From: UBA8199 sp964507045
GTDB taxonomy: Bacteria; Verrucomicrobiota; Verrucomicrobiia; Limisphaerales; UBA8199
DNA length: 64,000 nucleotides
NCBI GenBank assembly: GCA_964507045.1
Contig: CAZDOO010000004.1
Span: 46,495-110,494, forward strand
Reading direction: 5' to 3'
Every line of letters begins with the position of its first letter. Within the stretch, counting starts at the first letter, position 1. The notes below the pieces were generated by a model, which saw nothing but the letters and a program-made list of their open reading frames with translations, was not told the DNA's origin and did not search any database. Below are positions 33,605 to 42,932 of the stretch, piece by piece. Both the position numbers and the translations under genes were made by a program.

Positions 33605-35326
33605 ATGATGATCAGAGATGTGGTCTTGGCCGGTCTGCTGCTTTCGTTGGGGCTGGGGGCCGGGCACATTGCCCGCTCGGGCGCGGAGGTGCTTTACAAC
33701 GGCATCCAACTGCCCGCCGAGTGGCCGCCGCGGACGATGGAACCAAAGAGCGACCAGCCGATGCCGGTTCCGTATCTGAAGGACCGGCCACCGGTTATCC
33801 CGATAGATGTGGGCCGGCAGTTGTTCGTTGACTCTTTCCTCATTGAAGCGACGACGCTGGACCGCCGGTTCCACCTGGCCACAAAGTATGAGGGTAATCC
33901 GGTTCTTAAGCCGGAGACTGCACTTGAGCTGAATCAACCCGGCAACGCGCTGGCCTGTCCCAAGAGCGGCGGCATTTGGTGGGATCCGCAGCTAAGGTTG
34001 TTTCGCATGTGGTATGAGGCGGGGTGGCTCACCACGATTTGCTATGCCACAAGCGCCGATGGCCTGCGATGGGAGCGCCCGAGTCTCCCCCTCCAGCCCG
34101 GCGCCAACCGGGTGCTGGAGGCCGGCATCCTCCCTGATTCATGGTCCGTCTTTCCCGACTACGAGAGGAGGGACCCCCAACAGGCGTGGATGATGTTTCT
34201 GCGCTCGCCGGGAGGCTCCAGTTCCATTCCGGGCAAGTGCCTGGTCTCCGCAGATGGGATTCAGTGGAGCCCGCCGGTTGCCAGCGGACCTACGGGCGAC
34301 CGCAGCACCCTGTTCTACAATCCGTTCCGGAAGAAGTGGGTATTCAGCCTGCGGTCCTCCGTCCGGGGCCGGAGCCGCCATTATTGGGAGTGTGATGATT
34401 TCCTCAAGGGCGCGAGTTGGCGGAACTTCACGAACCAGGATCCGAACTGCCCGGTGTTCTGGACCGGCGCCGACGCGCTTGACCTGCCCGACCCGGCGAT
34501 CGGGGACAAGCCTCAACTCTACAACCTGGATGCCGTGGCGTATGAAAGCATCCTGCTCGGGCTGTTTGAGATTCATCGCGGGCCGCCCAACGCCGAGGGC
34601 ATGAGGACCTGCCTTCCCAAGATCACAGACCTGGAGCTGGCTTACAGCCGGGACGGCTTTCATTGGGACCGGCCGGACCGCCGGGCCTTCATCGCCTCGT
34701 CGCGGACCAACACCTGGGACCGCGGCTACGTCCAGTCGGTCGGCGGGATCTGCCTGGTCCAAGGCGACAAGCTGTGGTTCTACTACAGCGGCGTCCGGGG
34801 CACTCCCGGCAAGCTGAGCAAGGACGTGCGGCGCAACGGCATGTATGATCAGGGCAGCACCGGCATAGCCTTTCTGCGCCGGGATGGTTTTGCCTCGCTG
34901 GAGGCAAACTCGACGGGCGGATACCTGCTCACCCGGCCGGTGAAGTTCAAAGGCAGCCATCTATTTGTGAATGTGGATAACCCGAAAGGGTCGCTGCGCG
35001 TGGAGGTGCTGGACACGAATGGCAGGGTGATCGCGCCCTTCACGAAAGCCAACTGCGCGGCGGTCAGCGCCGATTCAACCTTGCACGAGGTCCAATGGGC
35101 CGGGGCCAAAGATCTGTCCCGGCTCGCCGGCCAGCCGGTGAGGTTCAGGTTCCACCTGGCCAACGGGAGCCTGTACTCCTTTTGGGTCGCGCCGGATGAA
35201 TCCGGAGCCAGCCATGGTTATGTGGCCGCCGGCGGCATTGGCTTCACCAGCCTGAGGGACATCGTGGGCCGGAACCTCGAACCCAACGCCGGCAAAGGTC
35301 GCGATGCACGTGACAAACAGAACTGA
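33605..35326 (+). CDS. secreted GH32/GH43-like beta-propeller protein
   Basis: 573 residues with signal peptide MMIRDVVLAGLLLSLGLGAGH. Blade-like motifs include RQLFVDSFLIE, WWDPQLRLFRMWYEAG, CYATSADGLRWERPSL, LAYSRDGFHWDRPDRR and DKLWFYYSGVRGTPG, resembling the five-blade fold of GH32/GH43/GH117-type proteins. The C-terminal 130 residues are a beta-sandwich (GGYLLTRPVKFKGSHLFVNV). It belongs to a group common in Planctomycetes and Verrucomicrobia whose activity is unproven. It starts 47 bp after the GDPD gene, so is likely in the same operon. Confidence 0.75.
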   Translation: MMIRDVVLAGLLLSLGLGAGHIARSGAEVLYNGIQLPAEWPPRTMEPKSDQPMPVPYLKDRPPVIPIDVGRQLFVDSFLIEATTLDRRFHLATKYEGNPVLKPETALELNQPGNALACPKSGGIWWDPQLRLFRMWYEAGWLTTICYATSADGLRWERPSLPLQPGANRVLEAGILPDSWSVFPDYERRDPQQAWMMFLRSPGGSSSIPGKCLVSADGIQWSPPVASGPTGDRSTLFYNPFRKKWVFSLRSSVRGRSRHYWECDDFLKGASWRNFTNQDPNCPVFWTGADALDLPDPAIGDKPQLYNLDAVAYESILLGLFEIHRGPPNAEGMRTCLPKITDLELAYSRDGFHWDRPDRRAFIASSRTNTWDRGYVQSVGGICLVQGDKLWFYYSGVRGTPGKLSKDVRRNGMYDQGSTGIAFLRRDGFASLEANSTGGYLLTRPVKFKGSHLFVNVDNPKGSLRVEVLDTNGRVIAPFTKANCAAVSADSTLHEVQWAGAKDLSRLAGQPVRFRFHLANGSLYSFWVAPDESGASHGYVAAGGIGFTSLRDIVGRNLEPNAGKGRDARDKQN

Positions 35327-35422
35327 GTGATTATGATTCCGTCGCGTGGCAAACCTGCGGTTGCCGCGGGGACACGCCAAGAGCCGGGCCGCTCCTGCGG
35401 CCAGTTAATGCCTGTTGATAAT

Positions 35423-36640
35423 ATGACGCACTGCTCAAGCGCCTGCCGCGTTCCTGCCAGCCTGTGGCCTTGTCTAACCACCGGCCTCCTCCTGGGGGCA
35501 GCCACCGCCGCCGCCCAGTCGCCGCCGCGCGGCTATTCCATCCCGACCATTGATCTGTCGCAAGAAACCCGGCGGCAAGTCATCGTAGACCGCGAGCCGG
35601 GACAGTATCTGGGGCATCCAACCACCGTGCTGCTGGACGACAACCGCACGATGCTGGTGGTCTATCCCAAGGGGCACGGACGCGGCGCAATTGTCTATAA
35701 GCGCAGCGCGGATGGCGGGCTCACCTGGAGCGAGCGGCTGCCGACTCCGAAGAGTTGGGTGACTTCGCTCGAAGTGCCCACGATTCACCGGACGGTAGAT
35801 GCCGCCGGCAAGAAGCGGCTCATCATGTTCTCCGGGCTTTATCCGGTGCGGATGGCGGTGAGCGAGGACGACGGGGGCAACTGGAGCGAGCTGAAGCCTA
35901 TCGGCAACTTTGGCGGCGTGGTGGCGATGGCCACCTGCGTGCCGCTGAAAACGGGGCCGGGCCATTACATGGCGCTGTTCCATGACGATGGGCGGTTCAT
36001 CGTGGGAGGCAACGAAGATAAGTATTGCATGAAGAGCCCCCACAGCGATCACACCTCGCCTGCCGCCAAGCCGTGGTGCTTCTTCGTGTACCAGACCCGC
36101 AGCACCGACGGCGGGCTGACCTGGAGCGTGCCGATCCCCATCGCCATGCTGCCGGACGTGAAGCTGTGCGAGCCAGGCGCGGTGCGCTCGCCGGACGGCA
36201 AGGAGATCGCCGTGTTGCTGCGGGAGAACGCGCGCAAGAAGAACAGTTTTGTCATCTTCACGCGGGATGAGGGCCTGACGTGGACCCAGCCGCGCGAGCT
36301 GCCCGGCGCGCTCACCGGCGACCGCCACACCGCCAAGTACGCGCCCGATGGCCGCCTGTTCATTTCCTTCCGCGACACGACGCTGGAGTCGCCAACCAAA
36401 AACGACTGGGTAGCCTGGGTCGGCAAGTATGAGGACATCGTAAAGGGCACGGAGGGGCAATACCGAGTGCGGCTGATGCACAACACCAAAGGAGCCGACT
36501 GCGCCTATCCCGGGGTGGAAATGCTGCCCGACGGCACCATCGTGACCACGACCTACGGCCACTGGACCGCAGGCGCCCCCCCCTACATCGTCAGCGTGAG
36601 GCTGAAACTGGAGGAACTGGACGCCAAGGCAAAGAAATAG
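35423..36640 (+). CDS. secreted sialidase-like BNR-repeat protein
   Basis: About 405 residues from MTHCSSACRVPASLWPCL, which gives a signal peptide; upstream in-frame starts exist. Asp-box repeats of S-x-D-G-G-x-T-W type are visible: RSADGGLTWSE, SEDDGGNWSE, RSTDGGLTWSV and TRDEGLTWTQ. This is a six-blade sialidase-like propeller, acting on exported glycans if catalytic. I have not verified the arginine triad, so exo-alpha-sialidase activity is uncertain. Last gene of the plus-strand run starting at 28308. Confidence 0.8.
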   Translation: MTHCSSACRVPASLWPCLTTGLLLGAATAAAQSPPRGYSIPTIDLSQETRRQVIVDREPGQYLGHPTTVLLDDNRTMLVVYPKGHGRGAIVYKRSADGGLTWSERLPTPKSWVTSLEVPTIHRTVDAAGKKRLIMFSGLYPVRMAVSEDDGGNWSELKPIGNFGGVVAMATCVPLKTGPGHYMALFHDDGRFIVGGNEDKYCMKSPHSDHTSPAAKPWCFFVYQTRSTDGGLTWSVPIPIAMLPDVKLCEPGAVRSPDGKEIAVLLRENARKKNSFVIFTRDEGLTWTQPRELPGALTGDRHTAKYAPDGRLFISFRDTTLESPTKNDWVAWVGKYEDIVKGTEGQYRVRLMHNTKGADCAYPGVEMLPDGTIVTTTYGHWTAGAPPYIVSVRLKLEELDAKAKK

Positions 36641-36975
36641 CCCCTTTTCGCACCGACCCGATTCTACAAGGTGCCGGATCGAGGCTGGGAGGCCCTACAA
36701 GCAACGATGATGTGCCGGGGCAGGGCCTGGGCTCGGATGGGCCATCTTCCAGTTACAAATGCCGCCAGGACCGCCCTGAGTGCGCCCTGTGATCTTGTGG
36801 GTGACTGAAGATCCCCCCTGCACAAGCGCATTTACCAGCCATGCGCAAGCCATGCAGAAGCCTTGGACAGGATGCCGCTTTCTGTATAACGAGCGATTAT
36901 CAGCCCCGGGTGGGCTTTGCGGCCGAGGCGTCCCAGGAAGCGCACGACAGCCCAGGGAAGCTGCTCGGAGCAGAG
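36641..36975. other. gene-free spacer between convergent genes
   Basis: Between two convergent genes, so no promoter is expected. I see no strong terminator hairpin with T-tract and no small gene. Confidence 0.5.
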
Positions 36976-39183
36976 CTACGGCGCCCGGGGCGGCGCCAGC
37001 GTCGAGCCCGCAAACGGGCGCACGACATCAAAGCCGGTGATGTTGGCATAGCGATTCCTGGAAGCCGGGTTCTTGTCCGCCAGCAAGGTTAAGCGAATTG
37101 TGTGCTGCCCGGCTGACAGGTCGCAAATCTCGTAGCGGAAAGGGGTGTCTCGCACCGGGTCGTATTGGTCCACCGTGGCGACCTTCTTCCCGTCAATGTT
37201 CACCTCGCACTGGCCCGCGTCGTCGAACTTGCGACCGACCCAGCGGACGCGGGTGCCTGTAAAGGTGTGCTCGACATACGCGCCCGCGTTGGTCGTGATT
37301 TGCATGTCCTCGGTCAGGATCAGGCTCCAACCCGGCGAAAACTTCAGGTCGCGCAACGGCACGCGCGTCCACGGACGCTCCGGGTCGAAGTATATGTAAT
37401 ACCTCTCTCGTTCTCTGAACTGGTAATACGGTCGGAACAGCACATTGGACATGGAGGCCAGGTGAAAGTTCAAGGGCTCGCCCGGCGAAGGCACCAGGTC
37501 GGCTGCCAGGTTCGTGAAGTTGAGGGCCGACACCGGGTTGCCTTCCGGTGAGCGACATGCCAGGACCGTCGGCCCATACACAATAGCTGCGGGAAAGGTA
37601 TTAGTTGCGGCAGCGGGAAAGCGCTCCGCGGCCAGCCGCATCGGCAGCCGAACGCTGAGCCGGTCCCCGTCGCGCCACTTGCGCCGGATGGCCGCCCAAT
37701 GCTTCGCGGTGGTGTCAATCTCCACGACCTTGTCATTCACCCACACCTCCATTGGCCCCGCCAGCCAACCGGGCTGACGCAGCTTGAGGGCAAACGTGTC
37801 CGCCCGAGGCAGGGACAGCCGCATCACCACCTCATCGCTCTCAGGGCAGCGGGTTTCCTGCCGCAGTGTCACCAGGGTTTTGCCATGCGCCCAGTTCACG
37901 GTGGCGGGGGTGAAGATATTGACGTAGAGGCTGTCCTGGTCTTTAAAGAAGATAAGGTCGTCGTAATCCGCCACGGCCTGGATGCGCGTGCCCGCGCAGC
38001 AGGCCCAGGGCGGCATGTTATGCGCCTTGCACGCGCCGCTCAAACTGTGGCCGGCGTAGTACATCACCCGCCCATCCGCCGACATCGGCAGGGTGGCGCC
38101 GATGCCGTTGATAAGCAGGCGCTCGATCCAGTCTCCGTAGCAGGCGTCGCCGGTAAAGCTCATCAGGTACTTGGCCAGCTTAAACGCGGCCCAGGAACAG
38201 CATTGGGTTTCCCAGTGGTTCTCCATGGTGTCGAGGTACTCCAGCAGCAGCGGCTCCGGCACCATCCGCTCGCCCGGGCCGTAGCCGCCAGTCGCATAGA
38301 CCTGATGCGCTTGCAGGTAATCATAGGCATTGCGGATGATGTCCAGGTAACGGCGCTGGCCAGTGACCGCGTAGGCGGCAGCCGCTCCGCTCAGCGTGTT
38401 GACGTGGCTGTAGGCGTGATAGCCGGGGGAGGGTTTGAAGATATCCTTGCCAGGTTCGGCGAAGAGGTTCCAGTAATTGGTATACTCCCAGGTCCAGGCG
38501 TAATCCCGGTAGCGCGCCTGGCCGGTGACGAGATAGGTGCGATAAAGGTTTTCGGAAAGGGTGTACCACTCCGTGATGCCGGCCAGCGTGTTGAAGACAT
38601 AGGGGTTGGAGTGATCAAGGTTCTTCTCGGCCCAGTCGGTGATGCGATCCAATAGCGCCAGCGCTTCCTCGTTGCGGCCATAGACGTGCGCATCGAGCAG
38701 CCCGCCCACCATCTTCTCGTAGATGTAGTGCGGCGGCGCAGGCGGCCTGGTGGAGTAGAAGTAGCCATCCGGCTCGATGCACAGACTCCATTCCTTGATC
38801 AGGGAGTTGAGCTTTTCGCGACAGGCTTCATCGCCGGTAGCCGCATGCATCCTGGCCAACCCCGAGAGCACCTGGCCGAACACATGAAACGTGCCGGGCG
38901 TGTACCAGCCGCCGAGGTCGGCGCCCGGCGCGGGCCTCCCCGCGCGCTGGCGGAAGCCCTTCAGGTAATCATCGTTGGGCACCCGCAGGTAGCAGTCGCG
39001 CACCTCCATCACCTGCCGCAGCAACGGGCCGTCGTTGAGTGCCACGCCGCGATAGTCAAAGGGCTCGATCAACCGGACGCCCAAGGCTTTGTGCTGCGCG
39101 GCTGGCGCAAAGCCGGTGTCGGCGGCGGCCATGCCCGTGGCGGACAGGAGCAGAACAAGCAGAAGACAGACTCGCTCAAGCAC
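36976..39183 (-). CDS. secreted GH127-like (DUF1680) beta-L-arabinofuranosidase-type protein
   Basis: 735 residues from a GTG with AAGGA four bases upstream, giving signal peptide LERVCLLLVLLLSATGMAAA. An (alpha/alpha) barrel is indicated by LGGWYTPGTFHVFGQVLSGLARM, YIYEKMVGGLLDAH, YHAYSHVNTLSGAAAAY and YATGGYGPGE. The cysteine-containing active-site region is retained but divergent: ETQCCSW and ACCAGTRIQ, where typical members have ETCAS and CCPPN. The C-terminal 130 residues form an extra beta domain (GAYVEHTFTGTRVRWVG, AGQHTIRLTLLADK) likely to bind carbohydrate. GH127-type enzymes remove terminal arabinofuranose or related sugars. The substrate is unclear because of the cysteine motif changes. 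Confidence 0.85.
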   Translation of the reverse strand: MLERVCLLLVLLLSATGMAAADTGFAPAAQHKALGVRLIEPFDYRGVALNDGPLLRQVMEVRDCYLRVPNDDYLKGFRQRAGRPAPGADLGGWYTPGTFHVFGQVLSGLARMHAATGDEACREKLNSLIKEWSLCIEPDGYFYSTRPPAPPHYIYEKMVGGLLDAHVYGRNEEALALLDRITDWAEKNLDHSNPYVFNTLAGITEWYTLSENLYRTYLVTGQARYRDYAWTWEYTNYWNLFAEPGKDIFKPSPGYHAYSHVNTLSGAAAAYAVTGQRRYLDIIRNAYDYLQAHQVYATGGYGPGERMVPEPLLLEYLDTMENHWETQCCSWAAFKLAKYLMSFTGDACYGDWIERLLINGIGATLPMSADGRVMYYAGHSLSGACKAHNMPPWACCAGTRIQAVADYDDLIFFKDQDSLYVNIFTPATVNWAHGKTLVTLRQETRCPESDEVVMRLSLPRADTFALKLRQPGWLAGPMEVWVNDKVVEIDTTAKHWAAIRRKWRDGDRLSVRLPMRLAAERFPAAATNTFPAAIVYGPTVLACRSPEGNPVSALNFTNLAADLVPSPGEPLNFHLASMSNVLFRPYYQFRERERYYIYFDPERPWTRVPLRDLKFSPGWSLILTEDMQITTNAGAYVEHTFTGTRVRWVGRKFDDAGQCEVNIDGKKVATVDQYDPVRDTPFRYEICDLSAGQHTIRLTLLADKNPASRNRYANITGFDVVRPFAGSTLAPPRAP

Positions 39184-39187
39184 GGAT

Positions 39188-39192
39188 TCCTT
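39188..39192 (-). promoter_or_regulatory. SD AAGGA selecting a GTG start
   Basis: AAGGA lies four bases upstream of GTG 39183. It gives a standard signal peptide start, while the ATG at 39243 adds 20 unlike residues and has no such site. Confidence 0.55.
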
Positions 39193-39289
39193 ATGACACG
39201 AATGGCCGGCCCAAGACAACCCGATTCGGCCGGCACTACGCAATTGACCCCGGGTTCAAAACCCGCTTTGCTGTGCGCGGTCATTACCT

Positions 39290-40507
39290 ATGAGTTTGCC
39301 CAAACCTACGCTGGATGATTTGCGCATCGAGCGCAACGCCGAGCCAGAGTCGTCGTCGCGACTTTGGGCGGTGGTTATTGGCATTCTCATCCTGGCCCTG
39401 GCCGGGGGAATTGTGCTCTGGCTCAAACGGCCGGGCGCCATTCCCGTGCGCACGGTGGTGGTGCGCGAGGCCGTGGGCAATGGCATCGAGCGGACCGTGC
39501 TGAATGCGTCCGGATATGTCACCGCCCGGCGGCAGGCGACGGTTTCATCCAAGATTACCGGCAAGGTGACCGAGGTGTTCGTGGAGGAAGGGATGAAGGT
39601 GCAGCAAGGGCAGGTGCTGGCGCGGCTGGACGATACGAATGTCCGGACCAGCCTCCACCTGGCGGAGGCGCAGTTGGTTTCCGCCACCAACGCGCTGGCC
39701 GAAACGCGCGTGCGCATCCGGGAAGCCGACCGGGAACTGCAACGCCAGGCCGGCCTGATCAAGAGCCAGATCGCCACGCAAGCCGACTTCGACCACGCCG
39801 AAGCCGCGCTCCATGCCCTGCAGGCGAGACTCGTGCAGCAGCAGGCTGACGTCATCGTCGCTGAAAAGCAGGTGGCTTACTGGCAGCAGCAGCTGGATGA
39901 CACCATTGTCCGGGCGCCGTTCGCCGGCATCGCCACGTCAAAGAACGCCCAGCCGGGCGAGATGATCTCCCCCATCTCCGCCGGGGGCGGCTTCACGCGC
40001 ACCGGCATCGCCACGGTCGTGGACATGGAATCGCTGGAGATCGAGATTGATGTCAACGAGAGCTACATCAATCGCGTCCACGCCGGGCAGGCGGTGGCGG
40101 CGACGCTCGACGCCTACCCCGAGTGGAAGATTCCCTGCAAGGTGATTGCAATTATTCCCACCGCCGACCGGCAAAAGTCCACCGTGAAGGTGCGGGTGGG
40201 GATTGACCAGCTCGACCCGCGGATTCTGCCGGAGATGAGCGTCAAGGTCGCTTTCCGCGAGGTGGGCGGGTCCGGGCCGGTGGCCGCCCGCACGGTGATT
40301 GTCCCCAAGAGTGCCGTGCAGCAGCAGGACGGACGCAACGTGGTGCTGGTGGTGCAGAATGCCCGCGCCGAGCGCCGGGCGGTGACGGTCAGCACTACGC
40401 GCGGCGATGAGGTGGTCGTCAGCGCGGGCGTGGCGGCCGGCGAACGGGTCGTGGCGGATTGGCCGCCGGGTTTGAAGGATGGCTCGGCGGTGGCCGAGAA
40501 GAAGTGA
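39290..40507 (+). CDS. HlyD/MacA-type periplasmic adaptor protein
   Basis: 405 residues. Membrane segment LWAVVIGILILALAGGIVLWL at about 25-45, then barrel-sandwich halves (VSSKITGKVTEVFVEEGMKVQQGQVLARLDD and VRAPFAGIATSKNAQPGEMISP) around a long coiled coil (about 120-205). A beta-barrel domain follows (IVPKSAVQQQDGRNVVLVV). Such adaptors link inner-membrane ABC or RND transporters to outer-membrane channels. An ATPase gene follows by 15 bp, but no MacB-like permease gene is adjacent. Confidence 0.9.
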   Translation: MSLPKPTLDDLRIERNAEPESSSRLWAVVIGILILALAGGIVLWLKRPGAIPVRTVVVREAVGNGIERTVLNASGYVTARRQATVSSKITGKVTEVFVEEGMKVQQGQVLARLDDTNVRTSLHLAEAQLVSATNALAETRVRIREADRELQRQAGLIKSQIATQADFDHAEAALHALQARLVQQQADVIVAEKQVAYWQQQLDDTIVRAPFAGIATSKNAQPGEMISPISAGGGFTRTGIATVVDMESLEIEIDVNESYINRVHAGQAVAATLDAYPEWKIPCKVIAIIPTADRQKSTVKVRVGIDQLDPRILPEMSVKVAFREVGGSGPVAARTVIVPKSAVQQQDGRNVVLVVQNARAERRAVTVSTTRGDEVVVSAGVAAGERVVADWPPGLKDGSAVAEKK

Positions 40508-40522
40508 ACGCAGGCGCCCGGC

Positions 40523-41224
40523 ATGACTGATTCGGCCAACTCCGCGCTGGTGCTCGTGGATGGAGTGGAGAAGGTTTTCCACCGCGGCTCGGAGGATATT
40601 CACGTCCTGAAGGACTTGCACTTGAAGGTACCGCAGGGCGAATTTCTGGCCCTGATGGGGCCCTCGGGCTCAGGCAAGAGCACGCTGCTGAACCTGATCG
40701 GCGGCCTGGACCGGCCCACCCGTGGCACGGTCAGCATTGCGGGCGAGCGCGTGGCCGAGCTGTCCGACCACAAGCTGGCGGCGTGGCGCGCGCGGCATAT
40801 CGGTTTCGTCTTCCAGCTTTACAACCTGCTGCCGGTGCTCACCGCGGAGCGCAACGTCGAGCTGCCGCTGTTGCTGACGCACCTGAACCGCGCGCAGCGC
40901 AAGCGGCACGTGGCCACCGCGCTGGCGATCGTGGGCCTGGCGGCGCGGGCGCGGCATTACCCGCGCCAGCTTTCGGGCGGGGAACAGCAGCGCGTGGGTA
41001 TTGCCCGCGCGATTGTCACCGACCCCACCTTGCTGCTGTGCGACGAGCCCACCGGCGACCTGGACCGCAAGGCCGGGGACGAGATTCTCGATCTGCTCCA
41101 AGGACTGAACCGCGAGCATGGCAAGACGATCATCATGGTGACGCATGACCCGCATGCTTCGGCGCGGGCCTCGCGCACGGTCTATCTCGACAAAGGCCAG
41201 CTCTGCGACCAGCCGGTCAAGTAG
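40523..41224 (+). CDS. ABC transporter ATP-binding protein (MacB/LolD type)
   Basis: 233 residues. Walker A GPSGSGKST, signature LSGGEQQRVGIARA, Walker B TLLLCDEPTGDLD, H-loop VTHDPH. The family is the type VII mechanotransmission group, which energises substrate handling by a MacB-like permease. Its partner adaptor is directly upstream. A permease is not encoded next to it; the following genes are housekeeping, so the permease must be elsewhere. Confidence 0.93.
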   Translation: MTDSANSALVLVDGVEKVFHRGSEDIHVLKDLHLKVPQGEFLALMGPSGSGKSTLLNLIGGLDRPTRGTVSIAGERVAELSDHKLAAWRARHIGFVFQLYNLLPVLTAERNVELPLLLTHLNRAQRKRHVATALAIVGLAARARHYPRQLSGGEQQRVGIARAIVTDPTLLLCDEPTGDLDRKAGDEILDLLQGLNREHGKTIIMVTHDPHASARASRTVYLDKGQLCDQPVK

Positions 41225-41243
41225 CCGCATCCCGCATCCCCGG

Positions 41244-41876
41244 ATGAAGCCGCCAACTCCCCCCGCCACCCGCCTGCTGCTGGTCCGCCATGCGGAAGTC
41301 GAAGCCCGCTATCAAGGCGTCTTCGGCGGCCGGATTGACATGGAGCTTTCGCCGCGCGGCCACGAGCAGGCCGCCGCGCTGGCGGCGTATCTCCACCCGC
41401 AGCCCTTGAACGCGATCTACGCCAGCCCCATGAAGCGCGTCCAGCAGACGCTCGCCCCCCTGCTGGTCAACGGCACTCCCCGGCCCGTGATCCTGCCGGA
41501 CCTGCGCGAAGTGGATTTTGGAGACTGGACCGGACTGGCCTGGGATGCGGTCCACACCAAATTTGGCGTCAGCGCCTTTGCCTGGCTGGAACAACTGGAG
41601 TGCGATGGCATCGCCAACGCCGAGTGCGCCGAGACGTTGCAGGACCGCGTCGAGCCGTGCCTGCGGCAAATCCTGGACGACCATCCCGGCCAGCAGGTCG
41701 CCATCTTCTGTCATGGCGGCATTATCCGCGTGCTGCTGTCCATCATCTTGCACTGGCCGCTTTCGCGGCTGGGGACGTTCGAGATTGAATATGCCAGCGT
41801 CACCCGGGTCCGGCTGCTCCCCGAGCGCGCCGAGCTCCAATTGGTCAACTACACTCCCTGGCGCCAAGGGGCATAG
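41244..41876 (+). CDS. histidine phosphatase (phosphoglycerate-mutase-like)
   Basis: 210 residues. The RHG signature LLLVRHAEVEARYQGVFGGRIDMELSPRG gives the phospho-histidine, and ASPMKRVQQTL, LREVDFGDWTG and AIFCHGGIIRVLL supply the other conserved residues. Substrates vary widely (alpha-ribazole phosphate, sugar phosphates), so no specific role is assigned. Begins 19 bp after the ABC ATPase gene, possibly co-transcribed. Confidence 0.88.
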   Translation: MKPPTPPATRLLLVRHAEVEARYQGVFGGRIDMELSPRGHEQAAALAAYLHPQPLNAIYASPMKRVQQTLAPLLVNGTPRPVILPDLREVDFGDWTGLAWDAVHTKFGVSAFAWLEQLECDGIANAECAETLQDRVEPCLRQILDDHPGQQVAIFCHGGIIRVLLSIILHWPLSRLGTFEIEYASVTRVRLLPERAELQLVNYTPWRQGA

Positions 41877-41906
41877 GCTGCCGGTTCCAAGGCCGCCGGG
41901 CTGACA

Positions 41907-42806
41907 ATGAAACAAACCAACCTCTGGCGGATTTCCGTAACGACGACCCCCGAAGCCGAGGAGGCGGTGACGGAATGGCTCGGCAGCACCTTCGGCCAGC
42001 CCGCCGCTTCGTACACGGATGTGGAGACGCAGCAAACAGCGGTCGCACTCTATCTTACGGCCAGGCCGGACTGGTCCCGGGCGAGGCAGGCAGAGCTTGC
42101 CGCGGGTCTCAAGCACATTGCCCACAGCGGACTGGCCCTCGGCCCGGGCCGAATCTCGCTGAAGCGCCTCCGCCGGGCGGATTGGGCAGAATCCTGGAAA
42201 CGGCACTTCCAGCCGCTGGTGATCGGATCGGCCCTGCTGCTCAAACCGGGCTGGAGCCGGCATCGCCCCCGGAAAGGCCAAGCCGTGGTGGTGCTCGACC
42301 CGGGGCTCAGCTTCGGCACGGGGCGGCACCCGACCACGGCCTTCTGTCTGCGGCAACTGGTCGCGCGGCGCCGGCCGGGCGAAGCGCAGTCCTGTTTGGA
42401 TGTCGGCACCGGCTCGGGCATCCTGGCCATTGCCGCCGCCAAGCTCGGCTATGCGCCGGTGGATGCCTTCGACTTCGATCCCCAATCCGTCGGTGTGGCT
42501 CAGGCCAATGCGCGCCGCAACCGCGTGTCCGCCAGGATTCGGCTCCGCCGGCAGGATCTAACGCGCCTGCCGCGCCGGTCCCGGAGGCAATACTCAGTCG
42601 TGTGCGCCAACCTGGTTTCGAGCCTCCTGCTGGATCAGCGGCAACGACTGCTGGCCCGGTTGCGCACGAATGGCGTGCTGGTGGTCGCCGGCATCCTGGC
42701 GGTCGAGTTTGCGCGCGTCCGGAAGGCTTTCGCCGATGCGGGTCTGCGATTGCTGGCCAGCCGAACGCAAAACGAATGGCGCTCCGGCGCCTTCGGGCGG
42801 CGGTGA
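41907..42806 (+). CDS. prmA: ribosomal protein L11 methyltransferase
   Basis: 299 residues. Signatures of PrmA: WAESWKRHFQPLVIG, LDPGLSFGTGRHPTTAFCL, SCLDVGTGSGILAIAAAKLG and VVCANLVSSLLL. It trimethylates ribosomal protein L11 using AdoMet in the cytoplasm. Basic stretches (RRSRRQ, RQRLLARLR) make it more arginine-rich than common homologues. Located between the phosphatase and metF on the same strand. Confidence 0.9.
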   Translation: MKQTNLWRISVTTTPEAEEAVTEWLGSTFGQPAASYTDVETQQTAVALYLTARPDWSRARQAELAAGLKHIAHSGLALGPGRISLKRLRRADWAESWKRHFQPLVIGSALLLKPGWSRHRPRKGQAVVVLDPGLSFGTGRHPTTAFCLRQLVARRRPGEAQSCLDVGTGSGILAIAAAKLGYAPVDAFDFDPQSVGVAQANARRNRVSARIRLRRQDLTRLPRRSRRQYSVVCANLVSSLLLDQRQRLLARLRTNGVLVVAGILAVEFARVRKAFADAGLRLLASRTQNEWRSGAFGRR

Positions 42807-42932
42807 GCGAGCCGCGCACTCCTCAGTCTGCTCAAGCCCGGCGTGGGCGCTCAGGTCCTGCCTCACCTCAACGCTGTCCAAGGCGGAATGCAGGCTTGGT
42901 TTCTCGCTGCCGTTGGCGCATTTTGTTGGCTC

